From: JAVBNW01 sp031551255
GTDB lineage: Bacteria > Bacillota > Clostridia > Christensenellales > UBA1750
Reading direction: 5' to 3'
Assembly: GCA_031551255.1 (NCBI GenBank)
Contig: JAVBNW010000063.1
Location: 1 to 58,944, forward strand
DNA length: 58,944 nt
In this document: in pieces, positions 33,885 through 42,755 of the stretch
How the letters are laid out: each line of letters begins with the position of its first letter
Numbering within the stretch: position 1 is the stretch's first letter
The notes under the pieces: model-generated
Database searches by the model: none
The model's input: only the letters and a program-made list of their open reading frames with translations
What the model was told of the DNA's origin: nothing
Translations under genes and position numbers: made by a program

Positions 33885-34721
33885 TCAGGCCTCTTTGCCG
33901 TGCCGCAGGCGCAGCATCTGCCCGGGCGCTAGGCGGCGCACGCGGCGCTCGGCATTCTCAGTCAGCGCGAGCGCCTCGGCTGGGTCCCCGTTATGGGCGG
34001 TGTGTTCGGGCTGATCAAACGTGCCGTAATGATAGGGGATCAGCAGCGCGTCTTTTAGGTGATTGGCCAATTTGGCCGAGTTTTCCACGCCCAGGTGCCA
34101 CGCATCGCGCGATGCGTCCATCGCCAGCACGTCGATGCCGCCGATCGAGAGGTGTTCCTTCATTAGGCGCGTGTCGCCGGGGAAGAACAGCGCCCCGTCC
34201 GGGGTCTTCACGATGAACCCTAAGCAGTCTTCCAGGCCGAAGGGATCGGGAAATTTTTCCGGATGCATCATCTGCCAGCCGTGATCGGCGGGAGTGATTG
34301 TGATCTCGCAGGACCCGATGCGAAGGGTTTCGCCGGGTTTACACGCGCGGCGCGTTTCCGGCGCAGCCCCTAGATCTGCAAGCGTGCGACATACATACGC
34401 GGAGCCCAGAAACAATGGGCATATGTTGGCAAGTTTTTTAGCGGTGACCGGCGCGAGGTGGTCGTCGTCCGCATGGGTGTACAGCACCGCGTCCACCCGA
34501 GGAGCATCCCGGACATCGATCGGATAGTCCACCAACAGCGGCAACCCCGTTTCGCACACCCGCGGCGCGCGGGTCGCGAGCACGGGATCGAGCAGCAGAA
34601 TCGTCCCGCGCGCGTTGATGAAAAAGCCGCCGCCCGCGAGCCAGCAAACCGAGGTATCTATGCGCGGAGCGAATGCCTCGGGCGCAAGGGGAATGGTATC
34701 GGGCGCTTTGACCTGCGGCAT
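33885..34721 (-). CDS. MBL-fold metallo-hydrolase, UlaG-like
   Basis: A 278-residue beta-lactamase-fold hydrolase. Metal motif THADDDH (His83, Asp85, Asp87, His88) plus PADHGW and FFPGDTR supply further ligands; LLIPYHYGTFDQ is the late His motif. The pattern resembles UlaG-type lactonases and other members acting on small molecules or nucleotides. There is no signal peptide, so it is cytoplasmic. The ATG at 34721 has AAGGAGG eight bases upstream. The substrate is unknown; a UlaG role would need ulaA-C partners, which are absent. Confidence 0.88.
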   Translation of the reverse strand: MPQVKAPDTIPLAPEAFAPRIDTSVCWLAGGGFFINARGTILLLDPVLATRAPRVCETGLPLLVDYPIDVRDAPRVDAVLYTHADDDHLAPVTAKKLANICPLFLGSAYVCRTLADLGAAPETRRACKPGETLRIGSCEITITPADHGWQMMHPEKFPDPFGLEDCLGFIVKTPDGALFFPGDTRLMKEHLSIGGIDVLAMDASRDAWHLGVENSAKLANHLKDALLIPYHYGTFDQPEHTAHNGDPAEALALTENAERRVRRLAPGQMLRLRHGKEA

Positions 34722-34762
34722 GCAAAGACCTCCTTGCTTTTTTCTTTAAAGATAAATGCGTT

Positions 34763-35671
34763 TCAAAGCGGATAAGGGATGTCGATGTTCATGATCATGC
34801 CGGGATCTTCCCGCTCGTTGGGGCGGCTGCGGAACCCCAGTTTTGTATAGAACCCCTCTTTGCCCTTGGCAGCCATCAGGCCGACGGTAACCGTCGTGCC
34901 CGGAATGCCGCCTGAGGCGACGCGCTCCATCAGACGGCGCATGATTTCCGTTCCGATCCCCCGGCCCTGATAAGCGGTCAGCACGACGACATCCTGCACA
35001 TACCAGTACATGGCCCCGTCTCCTACGAGTCGGCCCATGCCCACAAGCGTTTCGCCGTCGTAGGCGGAAATCGTGCAAAGGCCCCGCAACAGCGCCCCTT
35101 CGATTTGAGCGAGCGGCTTATCCTCCCAGCCCATCTGCGATCGGATGGATGCAAAGCCATCGGCTGTCAAGGCATTTGTGCGGTAAGCGATGCCCGCAAC
35201 GCTCTCCTGCGTCCGATTTGCTAAGGCGGCAAACGGAGAAAGATCCAAACACATGATGCTTTCTTTGCCGAAGACTTGCCCCGTAAAGCGAAAGCCCAGG
35301 CCCTCGTACAGCCGTACGGATGCGACGCCGCTCTTGTCGACGCCCAGATATAGCTTCCGTCTGACAGGGTCGGCGCTTACGATGTCTATCAGAAGCCGCA
35401 TACCCGCCTTCGCATAGCCCTTGCCCTGCTGCTTTTCGTCGATCATCAGCCGGTAGAGCCAATACTGATCGTCGTCGCGGTCGATGCAGTACATCAAAAA
35501 GCCGACGGGCGCCTCGTCTTCATAGATGGCCAGCGGTATGCACTCGGGCTGAACCTTTGCCTGCGCGATGGAAACCGCGTTGGAGGTCACCAAATCCGCC
35601 TGATCCGGCGCTACGCTCAGGCCTATGATATCCCAAAAACTTTCCGCGTCGATTTCCTTCAGTGCAGTCAT
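34763..35671 (-). CDS. Tandem GNAT acetyltransferase (two domains)
   Basis: About 302 residues from ATG 35671 (GGGAG five bases upstream). Two GNAT domains lie in tandem. The first (about 1-145) resembles spermidine-type acetyltransferases, with YRLMIDEKQQGKGYAKAGM as motif A and LYEGLGF as motif B. The second (about 160-300) has VVVLTAYQGRGIGTEIMRRLM and FYTKLGFRSRPNE. Both acetyl-CoA sites look intact, so this may be a natural fusion with two activities. It is on the minus strand between the MBL hydrolase and the GH3 gene with no evident common promoter. Confidence 0.87.
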   Translation of the reverse strand: MTALKEIDAESFWDIIGLSVAPDQADLVTSNAVSIAQAKVQPECIPLAIYEDEAPVGFLMYCIDRDDDQYWLYRLMIDEKQQGKGYAKAGMRLLIDIVSADPVRRKLYLGVDKSGVASVRLYEGLGFRFTGQVFGKESIMCLDLSPFAALANRTQESVAGIAYRTNALTADGFASIRSQMGWEDKPLAQIEGALLRGLCTISAYDGETLVGMGRLVGDGAMYWYVQDVVVLTAYQGRGIGTEIMRRLMERVASGGIPGTTVTVGLMAAKGKEGFYTKLGFRSRPNEREDPGMIMNIDIPYPL

Positions 35672-35764
35672 TGCGTCTCCCATTCCTTCGCCTATAGTTA
35701 ACCCCATTTGAAAGCCGTGGCGTTCCAACGGGTTTTTTGCAAGCTTTCGCCGTCGGCGCTTCGC

Positions 35765-37891
35765 CTATTCGGCGAAACCGAGCACGCCCATAAGCGGTTT
35801 TGCGCCTGTCAGCTCGGCGCTACGGCTGTCGGGCTGGCTGCCGCCCACGTACAGTTCGAAGCGGTCGGCCGCGTACACGCGCTCGCCGCTTTCATCCACC
35901 ACGCTCAAAGACTGCGCGGGGATCGTAAGCTCTATTAGTTTTTCCTCGCCCGGCATGAGCTCCACGCGGGTAAACGCGCATAGGCTCGGGTTGGGCGGCG
36001 CGAGCGGGCAGTCCAGCGGGCGGATGTACGCCTGCACGATTTCCGCGCCCGCGCGCTTACCGGTGTTTTTTACCCTGACCATCGCCTGCGCGTCCTCGCC
36101 GGGCCTTGCCTGCGAAACGGCTAAGCCGCCGTACGCAAAGCTCGTAAAGCTCAGGCCGTAACCGAACGGATTCAGCGGCTCGCCCTCAAAGTAGCGGTAG
36201 GTGCGGCCCTTCATCGCATAATCCTCAAACGGCGGAAGGTCGGCGATATCCCGGTAAAACGTAAGCGGCAACCGCCCGCTGGGGCTGTATTCGCCAAACA
36301 ACAGCTCGGCCAGCGCCTTGCCGCCCTGCGCGCCGGGGTACCATACGTCCACGATGGCGTTTGCGCGCTCATCCGCATCGCCAAGCGCGATGGACGAGCC
36401 CGCCGCGAGCACGACGACCACCGGCTTGCCGACGGCGAGCACGGTGTCAAGCAGTAGTCTTTGCGCGTTGGGCAGCTGAAGATCCCTTTTGTCTCCGGCT
36501 TCGAACGCATTGTTCGCGTCGCCCTGCTCGCCCTCGAGGGTGGCATCCAGGCCGACGCATACGATGGACACATCGGCGGATTCGGCCGCGCACGCCGCCT
36601 CGCCCAGCCGGTCGCCCGCAAGCCCCCAGTCGGACGTATGCTCGCCCGCCATATCGCTCCCCTGTGCGACGAACACCCGCACATCCTGGGGCAATGCGTC
36701 GCGGATGCCTTCAAGAAGCGTCGTATAGCGCGATGCCGTGCCCGCGTAGTTGCCCTCCAGGCACGCGATGCTGTCGGCATTCGGGCCGATGATCGCCACC
36801 GAGCGCAACTTTTCGCGCGCAAGCGGCAGGATGCCGTCGTTCTTGAGCAGTACGATCGAGCGGCGCGCCGCCTCGAGGGATTGCGCGGCGTGCTCCTTCG
36901 TATCGTTGGCAACATAGGGAATCGCATTGTATTCGCAATGCGCGTCGAACATGCCCAGCTTCATGCGCGTGGTCATCGCCCGGATGACCGCGGCATCGAT
37001 GTCCTGCTCCGCAACGAGCCCCTGCTCGTACGCGGACATGATGTGCAGATACACCTGCCCGCAGTTGATGTCGCAGCCCGCCTTCAGTGCCATGGCGGCG
37101 GATTCCTCGGCCGTGCGGGTGACCTTATGATAATTGTGAAAATCCGCAATCGCGCCGCAGTCCGACACCACATGGCCCTCAAAGCCCCATTTGCCGCGCA
37201 GGATTTCCCCAAGGAGGGTTGTGCTGCCGCAGCAAGGCTCGCCGCCCACGCGGTTGTACGCGCCCATCACCGCTTCCACATTGCCTTCCTTTACGGCGGC
37301 TTCAAACGCGGGCAGATAGGTTTCGTAAAGATCCTTTTGCGATACCTCGGCGTCGAACTCGTGCCTGAGCCCCTCCGGGCCGGAATGTACCGCAAAATGC
37401 TTGGCGCACGCGGCCGCCTTGAGCACCTTGCCCTCGCCCTGAAGCCCCTTGATGAACGCGACGCCCAGGCGCGCGGTTAGGAACGGATCCTCGCCGTACG
37501 TTTCGTGCCCGCGTCCCCACCGGGGATCGCGGAAAATGTTGATGTTGGGCGACCAGAACGTCAGCCCTTTGTAAATATCCCTGTCACCCTTGCTCTGCGC
37601 CGCGTTGTATTTCGCGCGCGCCTCGGTGGCAATGGTGGATGCGATGTCCCCAAGGAATTCTTCGTCGAACATCGCGGCCAAGCCGATGGCCTGCGGGAAC
37701 ACCGTGGCCACCCCGGCACGTGCGACGCCGTGCAGCGCCTCGTTCCACCAGTTGTAGGCCGGGATGCCCAGCCTTTCCACCGGCAGAGCGTTGTAGCGCA
37801 GCTGCGATACCTTTTCTTCGATCGTCATGCGCGATACCAGATCCTTCGCGCGCTCGCGCGCGGGCAGTGTTTCGTCGCGGTAAGCTTCCAT
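35765..37891 (-). CDS. Glycoside hydrolase family 3 beta-glycosidase
   Basis: A 708-residue GH3 enzyme without a signal peptide, so cytoplasmic. The N-terminal TIM barrel holds WWNEALHGVAR, GRGHETYGEDP, AKHFAVHSGP and the nucleophile region VVSDCGA (Asp244). The (alpha/beta)6 domain has IVLLKNDGILPL and VCVGLDATLEGEQGDAN, and a fibronectin-III-like C-terminal domain contains NTGKRAGAEIVQAYI. The pattern is closest to beta-xylosidase/beta-glucosidase GH3 proteins. It would hydrolyse short imported oligosaccharides; no transporter is adjacent. The ATG at 37891 is preceded by a purine-rich AAAGGAGG site. A GNAT gene lies upstream on the same strand. Confidence 0.93.
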   Translation of the reverse strand: MEAYRDETLPARERAKDLVSRMTIEEKVSQLRYNALPVERLGIPAYNWWNEALHGVARAGVATVFPQAIGLAAMFDEEFLGDIASTIATEARAKYNAAQSKGDRDIYKGLTFWSPNINIFRDPRWGRGHETYGEDPFLTARLGVAFIKGLQGEGKVLKAAACAKHFAVHSGPEGLRHEFDAEVSQKDLYETYLPAFEAAVKEGNVEAVMGAYNRVGGEPCCGSTTLLGEILRGKWGFEGHVVSDCGAIADFHNYHKVTRTAEESAAMALKAGCDINCGQVYLHIMSAYEQGLVAEQDIDAAVIRAMTTRMKLGMFDAHCEYNAIPYVANDTKEHAAQSLEAARRSIVLLKNDGILPLAREKLRSVAIIGPNADSIACLEGNYAGTASRYTTLLEGIRDALPQDVRVFVAQGSDMAGEHTSDWGLAGDRLGEAACAAESADVSIVCVGLDATLEGEQGDANNAFEAGDKRDLQLPNAQRLLLDTVLAVGKPVVVVLAAGSSIALGDADERANAIVDVWYPGAQGGKALAELLFGEYSPSGRLPLTFYRDIADLPPFEDYAMKGRTYRYFEGEPLNPFGYGLSFTSFAYGGLAVSQARPGEDAQAMVRVKNTGKRAGAEIVQAYIRPLDCPLAPPNPSLCAFTRVELMPGEEKLIELTIPAQSLSVVDESGERVYAADRFELYVGGSQPDSRSAELTGAKPLMGVLGFAE

Positions 37892-37925
37892 CGCTGATTT
37901 CCTCCTTTATCGTATGTCAAAAGGC

Positions 37926-38507
37926 CTATTCATCGCGAATTTTGATCGAGAGCTGGCTGCGAAACAGGGGGCTTAAAAGATCGGAGTAGATTTCCCGGTA
38001 GTGTGTCGCATATACCTCGTCGCTTTTGAGCTCTTCGCGCAGCGGCAGGGCCATCGCCCGCATCGGCACGCCGAAAATTTTGTAGTCGAGCCGGGGCAGG
38101 GCGCGGTAGCCCGCGCGCTCATAAAACGCGATCCTCCGCTCGCGCAAGGCGCGTTCCTTTTCATTTTTCGCAAGTTCCGGCCGTTCCACTTCGATCAAAA
38201 GCGCCCTCTTTTGGGCATAGTGCCCGGCAAGATCGGCGAGCAGCCGCGTTCCGATCCCCCCGGAGCGCCGCTCTTCAAACGCGGCCAGCAGCGTAATGAG
38301 CGCGCAGCCATCCGGCTTGCCCGCGGCGCATAGTGCGTATCCGGCGGGTTTGCCATCCTCGTCCACATAGAAAAAGCCGTCGTGCAGATCGGTTTTCAGG
38401 TAGCGCCTAAGCACGGCCAGCGGCGGGTGTTCGTTGGGCGGAAAATCACGGGTGATGCGCTTGTGGTACAGTGCGCTTAGCTCTTCCGGTTGAATGTTAC
38501 GAAGCAT
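37926..38507 (-). CDS. GNAT-family acetyltransferase
   Basis: A 193-residue GNAT protein from ATG 38507 (AAGGAG upstream; a longer frame to 38621 lacks a site). Features: FFYVDEDGKPAGYALC, LLAAFEERRSGGIGTRLLADL (motif A with RSGGIG) and RIAFYERAGYRALPRLDYKIFGVPM (motif B). It lies 34 bases before the GH3 gene and downstream of the YgjP-like peptidase on the same strand. The substrate is unknown. Confidence 0.85.
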   Translation of the reverse strand: MLRNIQPEELSALYHKRITRDFPPNEHPPLAVLRRYLKTDLHDGFFYVDEDGKPAGYALCAAGKPDGCALITLLAAFEERRSGGIGTRLLADLAGHYAQKRALLIEVERPELAKNEKERALRERRIAFYERAGYRALPRLDYKIFGVPMRAMALPLREELKSDEVYATHYREIYSDLLSPLFRSQLSIKIRDE

Positions 38508-38620
38508 GCGATCTCCTTTTATAGCGCGGAAGCAAGGGAGCGGGACGGAAAGTTTTCCGTGCGGAGGCAACGAAGCCATGCGCCTTCGTCGTCGAAAAAA
38601 CCGCGCAAGGTCGGTTTCCA

Positions 38621-39133
38621 CTATCCACGAAACATCGCCCTTCTGGCCCGGTAATCCGGCAAAATAGAGGCGATGAGCGCGTAAAAACCCGCTTGATGGT
38701 TTTTATGTGCGATGTGCGCGAGCTCGTGTACGATCACATAGTCGATCGCCTCGGGCGGGTACAGCATCAGCCGGTACGAGAAGCACAGAGCGTTTTTGCC
38801 GCTGCAGCTGCCAAAGCGCGTGCGCGCCGAGGTAATCTTAACCGAGGCGGGCGAAAGCCCCATCCGCCCTGCATAATGATCCACCCGCGGCGGGATCGCC
38901 GCCCGGGCTTCCCTGCGAAGGGTCTCGGCCTGTTCATCGTCGGGCTCCGGCCGCGCAACACGTTGCATGGATAGCTGCTCGCGGTGCTTGGCGACCCAAC
39001 TTTCGTGCTGCGCGACAAAGCGGTCGACGTCCCGTTTTGCGAGCCGCTTGGGTGCGCGCACGATGACCTCCAGCGTGGGTTTTACCTGGATGCACAGGGT
39101 TTTGCGCCCCGAGCGTATCAGCGTGTATTCCAT
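38621..39133 (-). CDS. YgjP-like M48/SprT-type metallopeptidase
   Basis: A 170-residue protein of the DUF45/YgjP family. The zinc motif HELAHIAHKNH (HExxH plus a third His) is intact, preceded by ARTRFGSCSGKNALCFSYRLMLYPPEAIDYVIVH, the typical family block. It is a single-domain cytoplasmic metalloprotease whose substrates are unknown. ATG 39133 is preferred because GAGG lies five bases upstream; an in-frame GTG at 39139 falls inside that site. Downstream on the same strand is a GNAT gene after a 113-base gap. Confidence 0.9.
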   Translation of the reverse strand: MEYTLIRSGRKTLCIQVKPTLEVIVRAPKRLAKRDVDRFVAQHESWVAKHREQLSMQRVARPEPDDEQAETLRREARAAIPPRVDHYAGRMGLSPASVKITSARTRFGSCSGKNALCFSYRLMLYPPEAIDYVIVHELAHIAHKNHQAGFYALIASILPDYRARRAMFRG

Positions 39134-39168
39134 CGACACCTCAAAAAAAACTAAAGTTTGTTTTGTAA

Positions 39169-39576
39169 TTAGGATGATTGCGCTTTAAGGCGTTCGGCGA
39201 CGGGAAGATCGGCCGGACAAAACGCATAGTTCGCAAAATCCTGCGGCCGTACCCAACGCACCGCGTCGTGAACGATCGCGGCCGGTGTGCCGCTATCGAT
39301 GACGGCAAGGAAAAAGATAAACGAAAGCGTTTTGCCGGGCTCGCGGTGCGTCAAACGCATATATTCGTCGATCACGCGAATTTCTATGCCCAGCTCTTCG
39401 CGGCATTCGCGCCGAATGCATTGCTCAGGGCTCTCGCCACTTTCCAGTTTGCCGCCGGGAAATTCCCACAGAAGCGAATGCGAGTCCCCCGCGGCGCGCC
39501 GGCACAGCAAGATTTCGCCCTGCCAGCCCAGCAGCACCGCCGCCATAACCCAGGTGACGTAGCCTTTTGGCTGCAA
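39169..39576 (-). CDS. Nudix hydrolase (MutT-like)
   Basis: A 135-residue protein with a complete Nudix box GGKLESGESPEQCIRRECREELGI. The FPGGK and WVRPQDF segments resemble 8-oxo-dGTP/(d)CTP pyrophosphohydrolases that clean the nucleotide pool. The start is TTG 39576, one base after the aldo-keto reductase stop, so it is translationally linked to that gene; ATG 39546 is an alternative but would cut into the first beta strand. The ribosome binding site is weak, in line with coupling. Confidence 0.88.
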   Translation of the reverse strand: MQPKGYVTWVMAAVLLGWQGEILLCRRAAGDSHSLLWEFPGGKLESGESPEQCIRRECREELGIEIRVIDEYMRLTHREPGKTLSFIFFLAVIDSGTPAAIVHDAVRWVRPQDFANYAFCPADLPVAERLKAQSS

Positions 39577-39577
39577 G

Positions 39578-40603
39578 CTACTTCACCGCGTAGCCGTGCT
39601 CGGCGCCGAATGCCTTGCGGTCGGCGACCGCGGCGCGCAAGAGGCGCGGAATTTCAAGCTTATACGGGCAGCGGTCGGTGCACTGGCCGCACTCGATGCA
39701 GTTTTCCACCTTTGCGATTTCCGCATCCCAGTCCTCGGAAAAATAACCGGTACACGGAGAGCGGCGCAAAAGCTGCGGCATGCGGGCTACCCAGTTGATG
39801 CGAATGTCGGCTTGGCACGGCATGCAGTAGCCACAGCCGCGGCAGAAGTCGCCAGCGAGTTCCTTGCGGTCTTTTTCGATGCGCGCAAGGATCGGCCCGT
39901 CCAGCGCGGGCGGGTTCTTCTCAAGCTCAAGCACCTCTTCAAGCTCGCTCATCCGCTGAAAGCCCCAAATGGGCACCACGTGCGCAAGAGGGCGAAGATA
40001 GGCCATGGAAGGAGCGGCGCTGGTTAACAGCCCGCCGCACAGGGCCTTCATGGCGATGACGCCGATATCCTTCTCGCCGCACGAGCGCGCCCATTCGATT
40101 TCTTCATCGGAAGAGAGGGCGGATAAGGGATACTGTATGGTGTCATATAGGCCGCCCTCAAGCGCTTCGCGCGCGTTGGAAAGGAGGTGGCACGTCACGC
40201 CGATGGCCCGGATTTTTCCCTGGCGCTTTGCCTTAAGCATGCAGGCGTACAGTTCGGAACCCTTGCCGGGCACCTTTGAGGGGTTGTGGAACTGATAGAT
40301 GTCGATATACTCCGTGCCCAGCGTGGCAAGGCTGGTTTCCAAATCGCGCCAAAAGGCCTCCGGGGTAGAAGAGGGCGTTTTGGTGGCGATGACGATGTGC
40401 TCGCGCACGTCGCCGAGCCCTTTGGCAATTTTAGATTCGCTATCCGAGTAGCCGCGCGCGGTATCGAAGAAGTTGATGCCCCTATCGTAGGCCTTGCGCA
40501 AGAGCGCCGCCGCTTCCTCGGTGGAGAGCCGCTGAATCGGCAGCGCGCCGAATGCGCTGCGCGTCACGGTCATATCCGTTCTTCCAAGCCTCGTCGTTTC
40601 CAT
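39578..40603 (-). CDS. Aldo-keto reductase with C-terminal 4Fe-4S ferredoxin motifs
   Basis: A 341-residue protein. The N-terminal AKR barrel has FFDTARGYSDSES (Asp/Tyr), IATK (Lys) and QFHN (His) of the catalytic tetrad, and ends near residue 260. The C-terminal region has two Cys clusters, CRGCGYCMPC and CIECGQCTDRCPYKL; the second is a typical 4Fe-4S motif and the first is Cys-x2-Cys-x2-Cys-x2-Cys. Such AKR-ferredoxin fusions are common in anaerobes and may pass electrons from ferredoxin. The ATG at 40603 is preceded by GGAGG. The substrate is unknown. Confidence 0.92.
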   Translation of the reverse strand: METTRLGRTDMTVTRSAFGALPIQRLSTEEAAALLRKAYDRGINFFDTARGYSDSESKIAKGLGDVREHIVIATKTPSSTPEAFWRDLETSLATLGTEYIDIYQFHNPSKVPGKGSELYACMLKAKRQGKIRAIGVTCHLLSNAREALEGGLYDTIQYPLSALSSDEEIEWARSCGEKDIGVIAMKALCGGLLTSAAPSMAYLRPLAHVVPIWGFQRMSELEEVLELEKNPPALDGPILARIEKDRKELAGDFCRGCGYCMPCQADIRINWVARMPQLLRRSPCTGYFSEDWDAEIAKVENCIECGQCTDRCPYKLEIPRLLRAAVADRKAFGAEHGYAVK

Positions 40604-40790
40604 CGAAGTGTCCGCCTCCTGTGTGTGTGTGATTTGTTATTTTCGCTTTCCAGTATACCATGGCTTGTCCGCAGCGGCAAAACCTCGGTGACTATATAAG
40701 GAGAAAGGACCCAAAAAAATGGTAGCTTTCTTTCGGTAAACATGATATGATGAGTTTACACAATATTTACACCGTTAAGGGTGTGATCCT

Positions 40791-42755
40791 ATGCGCCATA
40801 CATATTTGGACGAGACGCAAATCTACCTCTTTCGCGAGGGGAACAACGCCTATTGCTATCAATTTATGGGGGCCCACCCCGCCGCCGAGCAAGGGCGGGA
40901 AGGCTGGCGGTTTTCCGTTTGGGCGCCGCAGGCTTCTTCCGTAAGCGTCGTAGGTGATTTTAACGCCTGGGATCACCGGAAAAACCCGATGCAAGGCTCG
41001 GATGCGGGCATATGGAGCGCATTTGTGCCGGACCTTGACGCTTTTACGAGTTATAAATATGCGGTTCGCACCGCTGCGGGCTGGCAGCTCAAGGCCGACC
41101 CGTATGCGTTTCACGCCGAAACGCGGCCCCATACGGCTTCAAAGCTGTACGATCCGTCTTGCTGTCACGCCTGGAGAGACGATGAGTGGATGAGGGCGCG
41201 CAGGCAGGGCAATCCGTTGCGCTCGCCCATGAGCATCTACGAGGTGCATCTGGGCTCGTGGAAGCTCGACGACGAAGGCAACCTCTATACGTACCAGCGC
41301 ATGGCGGACGAGCTGATTCCCTACGTAAAGGATATGGGCTATACGCACATCCAGCTGATGCCGGTGATGGAGCACCCGCTGGATCTTTCCTGGGGCTATC
41401 AGGTGACGGGCTATTATGCCGCCACCAGTCGCTTTGGCGAGCCTGAAGGGTTGATGGAGCTCATCGATCGCGCGCACGAGGCGGGCCTTGCGGTGTTGCT
41501 GGACTGGGTGCCCGGGCACTTCCCCAAGGACGCGTTCGGCCTTCGGCGCTTTGACGGCACGGCGCTCTATGAGCACGAAGACCCGCGCCGCGGCGAGAAC
41601 CGCGAATGGGGCACATGCATCTTCAACTATGGGCGCGGCGAGGTGCGCTCCTTTTTGCTGAGCAATGCTTTTTTCTGGCTGGATGTATATCATGCCGACG
41701 GCTTGCGCGTGGATGCGGTTTCTTACATGCTCTACAACGATTACATGCGCGCCCCCGGCGATTGGCTGCCCAATCGCTACGGCGGCCGCGAAAATATCGA
41801 GGCGATCGACTTTCTCAAACGCCTCAACGAGCTGGTGTATCGCGATTTTCCGGGCGTTACCATGGCCGCCGAAGAGGCGACGAGCTACCCCATGGTGACG
41901 CACCCGGTTTACCTTGGCGGGCTGGGCTTCGGCTTTAAGTGGAACATGGGCTGGATGCACGATATCCTCGATTATATGAAGCTCGACCCGGTGTACCGCA
42001 AGTGGTATCATGAAAAAATCACGTTTTCGATGTACTATGCCTTTAGTGAAAACTATATACTTCCCTTGTCCCACGACGAGGTCGTGCACGGCAAGCTGTC
42101 GATTCTGCAGCGCATGCCTGGCGATCTTTGGAAAATGTTCGCGTCGGTGCGGGCCCTTTTCGGGTATATGTATGCACATCCCGGAAAAAAGCTGATGTTT
42201 ATGGGCTGCGAGTTTGCGCAGTTCATCGAGTGGAAGGAGCTCGAACAGCTCGACTGGTTTCTTTTGCAGTATGAAGGGCACCCGCAAGTACAATCTTGCG
42301 TGCGCGCGCTGAACCACTTTTACAAAAACACCCCGGCCCTTTGGCGCATCGACGACAGCTGGGATGGCTTTCGCTGGGTAAACGCCAACGACTCGGAGAA
42401 CTCCGTCGTGTCCTTCCTGCGCATGGATAAGGAGCAGACGGTGTTCGTCGTGGTGAATTTCACCCCTATCTATTGGCCCGAATACCGCTTCGGGCTGGAG
42501 CGGGGCGGGGTGCTTACGCAGGTTTTCAATACCGACGACGTTGCGTTTGGAGGATCGGGGCAGGGCAATCCTCTTGCGGTTACCACATCGCAAGAGCCAT
42601 GGAACGGCAAGCCCTGTTCGGCGGTTATTTCCGTACCGCCGCTGGCGGCAGTATACTTTTTATTCGATATGTACCCGTTGCCTAAAGAGCATGCTATGGG
42701 TGGAGATTCCGCAGAGGAAGCGGCAGAACAAGGCGAGAGGATGGATGTACTATGA
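40791..42755 (+). CDS. glgB: 1,4-alpha-glucan branching enzyme
   Basis: A 654-residue GH13 branching enzyme that creates alpha-1,6 branches in glycogen. An N-terminal CBM48 (WRFSVWAPQASSVSVVGDFNAWD) precedes the barrel with DWVPGHFPKDAFGL, the nucleophile in GLRVDAVSYMLY (Asp308), the acid/base Glu in AAEEATSYP (about 360) and LSHDEVVHGK. It is the first gene of glgB-glgC-glgD and overlaps glgC by four bases (ATGA). The start ATG 40791 follows AAGGG by about nine bases. No clear promoter hexamers were resolved; TATGAT at 40746 may be the -10. Confidence 0.96.
   Translation: MRHTYLDETQIYLFREGNNAYCYQFMGAHPAAEQGREGWRFSVWAPQASSVSVVGDFNAWDHRKNPMQGSDAGIWSAFVPDLDAFTSYKYAVRTAAGWQLKADPYAFHAETRPHTASKLYDPSCCHAWRDDEWMRARRQGNPLRSPMSIYEVHLGSWKLDDEGNLYTYQRMADELIPYVKDMGYTHIQLMPVMEHPLDLSWGYQVTGYYAATSRFGEPEGLMELIDRAHEAGLAVLLDWVPGHFPKDAFGLRRFDGTALYEHEDPRRGENREWGTCIFNYGRGEVRSFLLSNAFFWLDVYHADGLRVDAVSYMLYNDYMRAPGDWLPNRYGGRENIEAIDFLKRLNELVYRDFPGVTMAAEEATSYPMVTHPVYLGGLGFGFKWNMGWMHDILDYMKLDPVYRKWYHEKITFSMYYAFSENYILPLSHDEVVHGKLSILQRMPGDLWKMFASVRALFGYMYAHPGKKLMFMGCEFAQFIEWKELEQLDWFLLQYEGHPQVQSCVRALNHFYKNTPALWRIDDSWDGFRWVNANDSENSVVSFLRMDKEQTVFVVVNFTPIYWPEYRFGLERGGVLTQVFNTDDVAFGGSGQGNPLAVTTSQEPWNGKPCSAVISVPPLAAVYFLFDMYPLPKEHAMGGDSAEEAAEQGERMDVL

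Noticed and set aside
33885..34721. MBL hydrolase as L-ascorbate-6-phosphate lactonase UlaG
   Set aside because: Only fold-level similarity; no ascorbate PTS genes are nearby.
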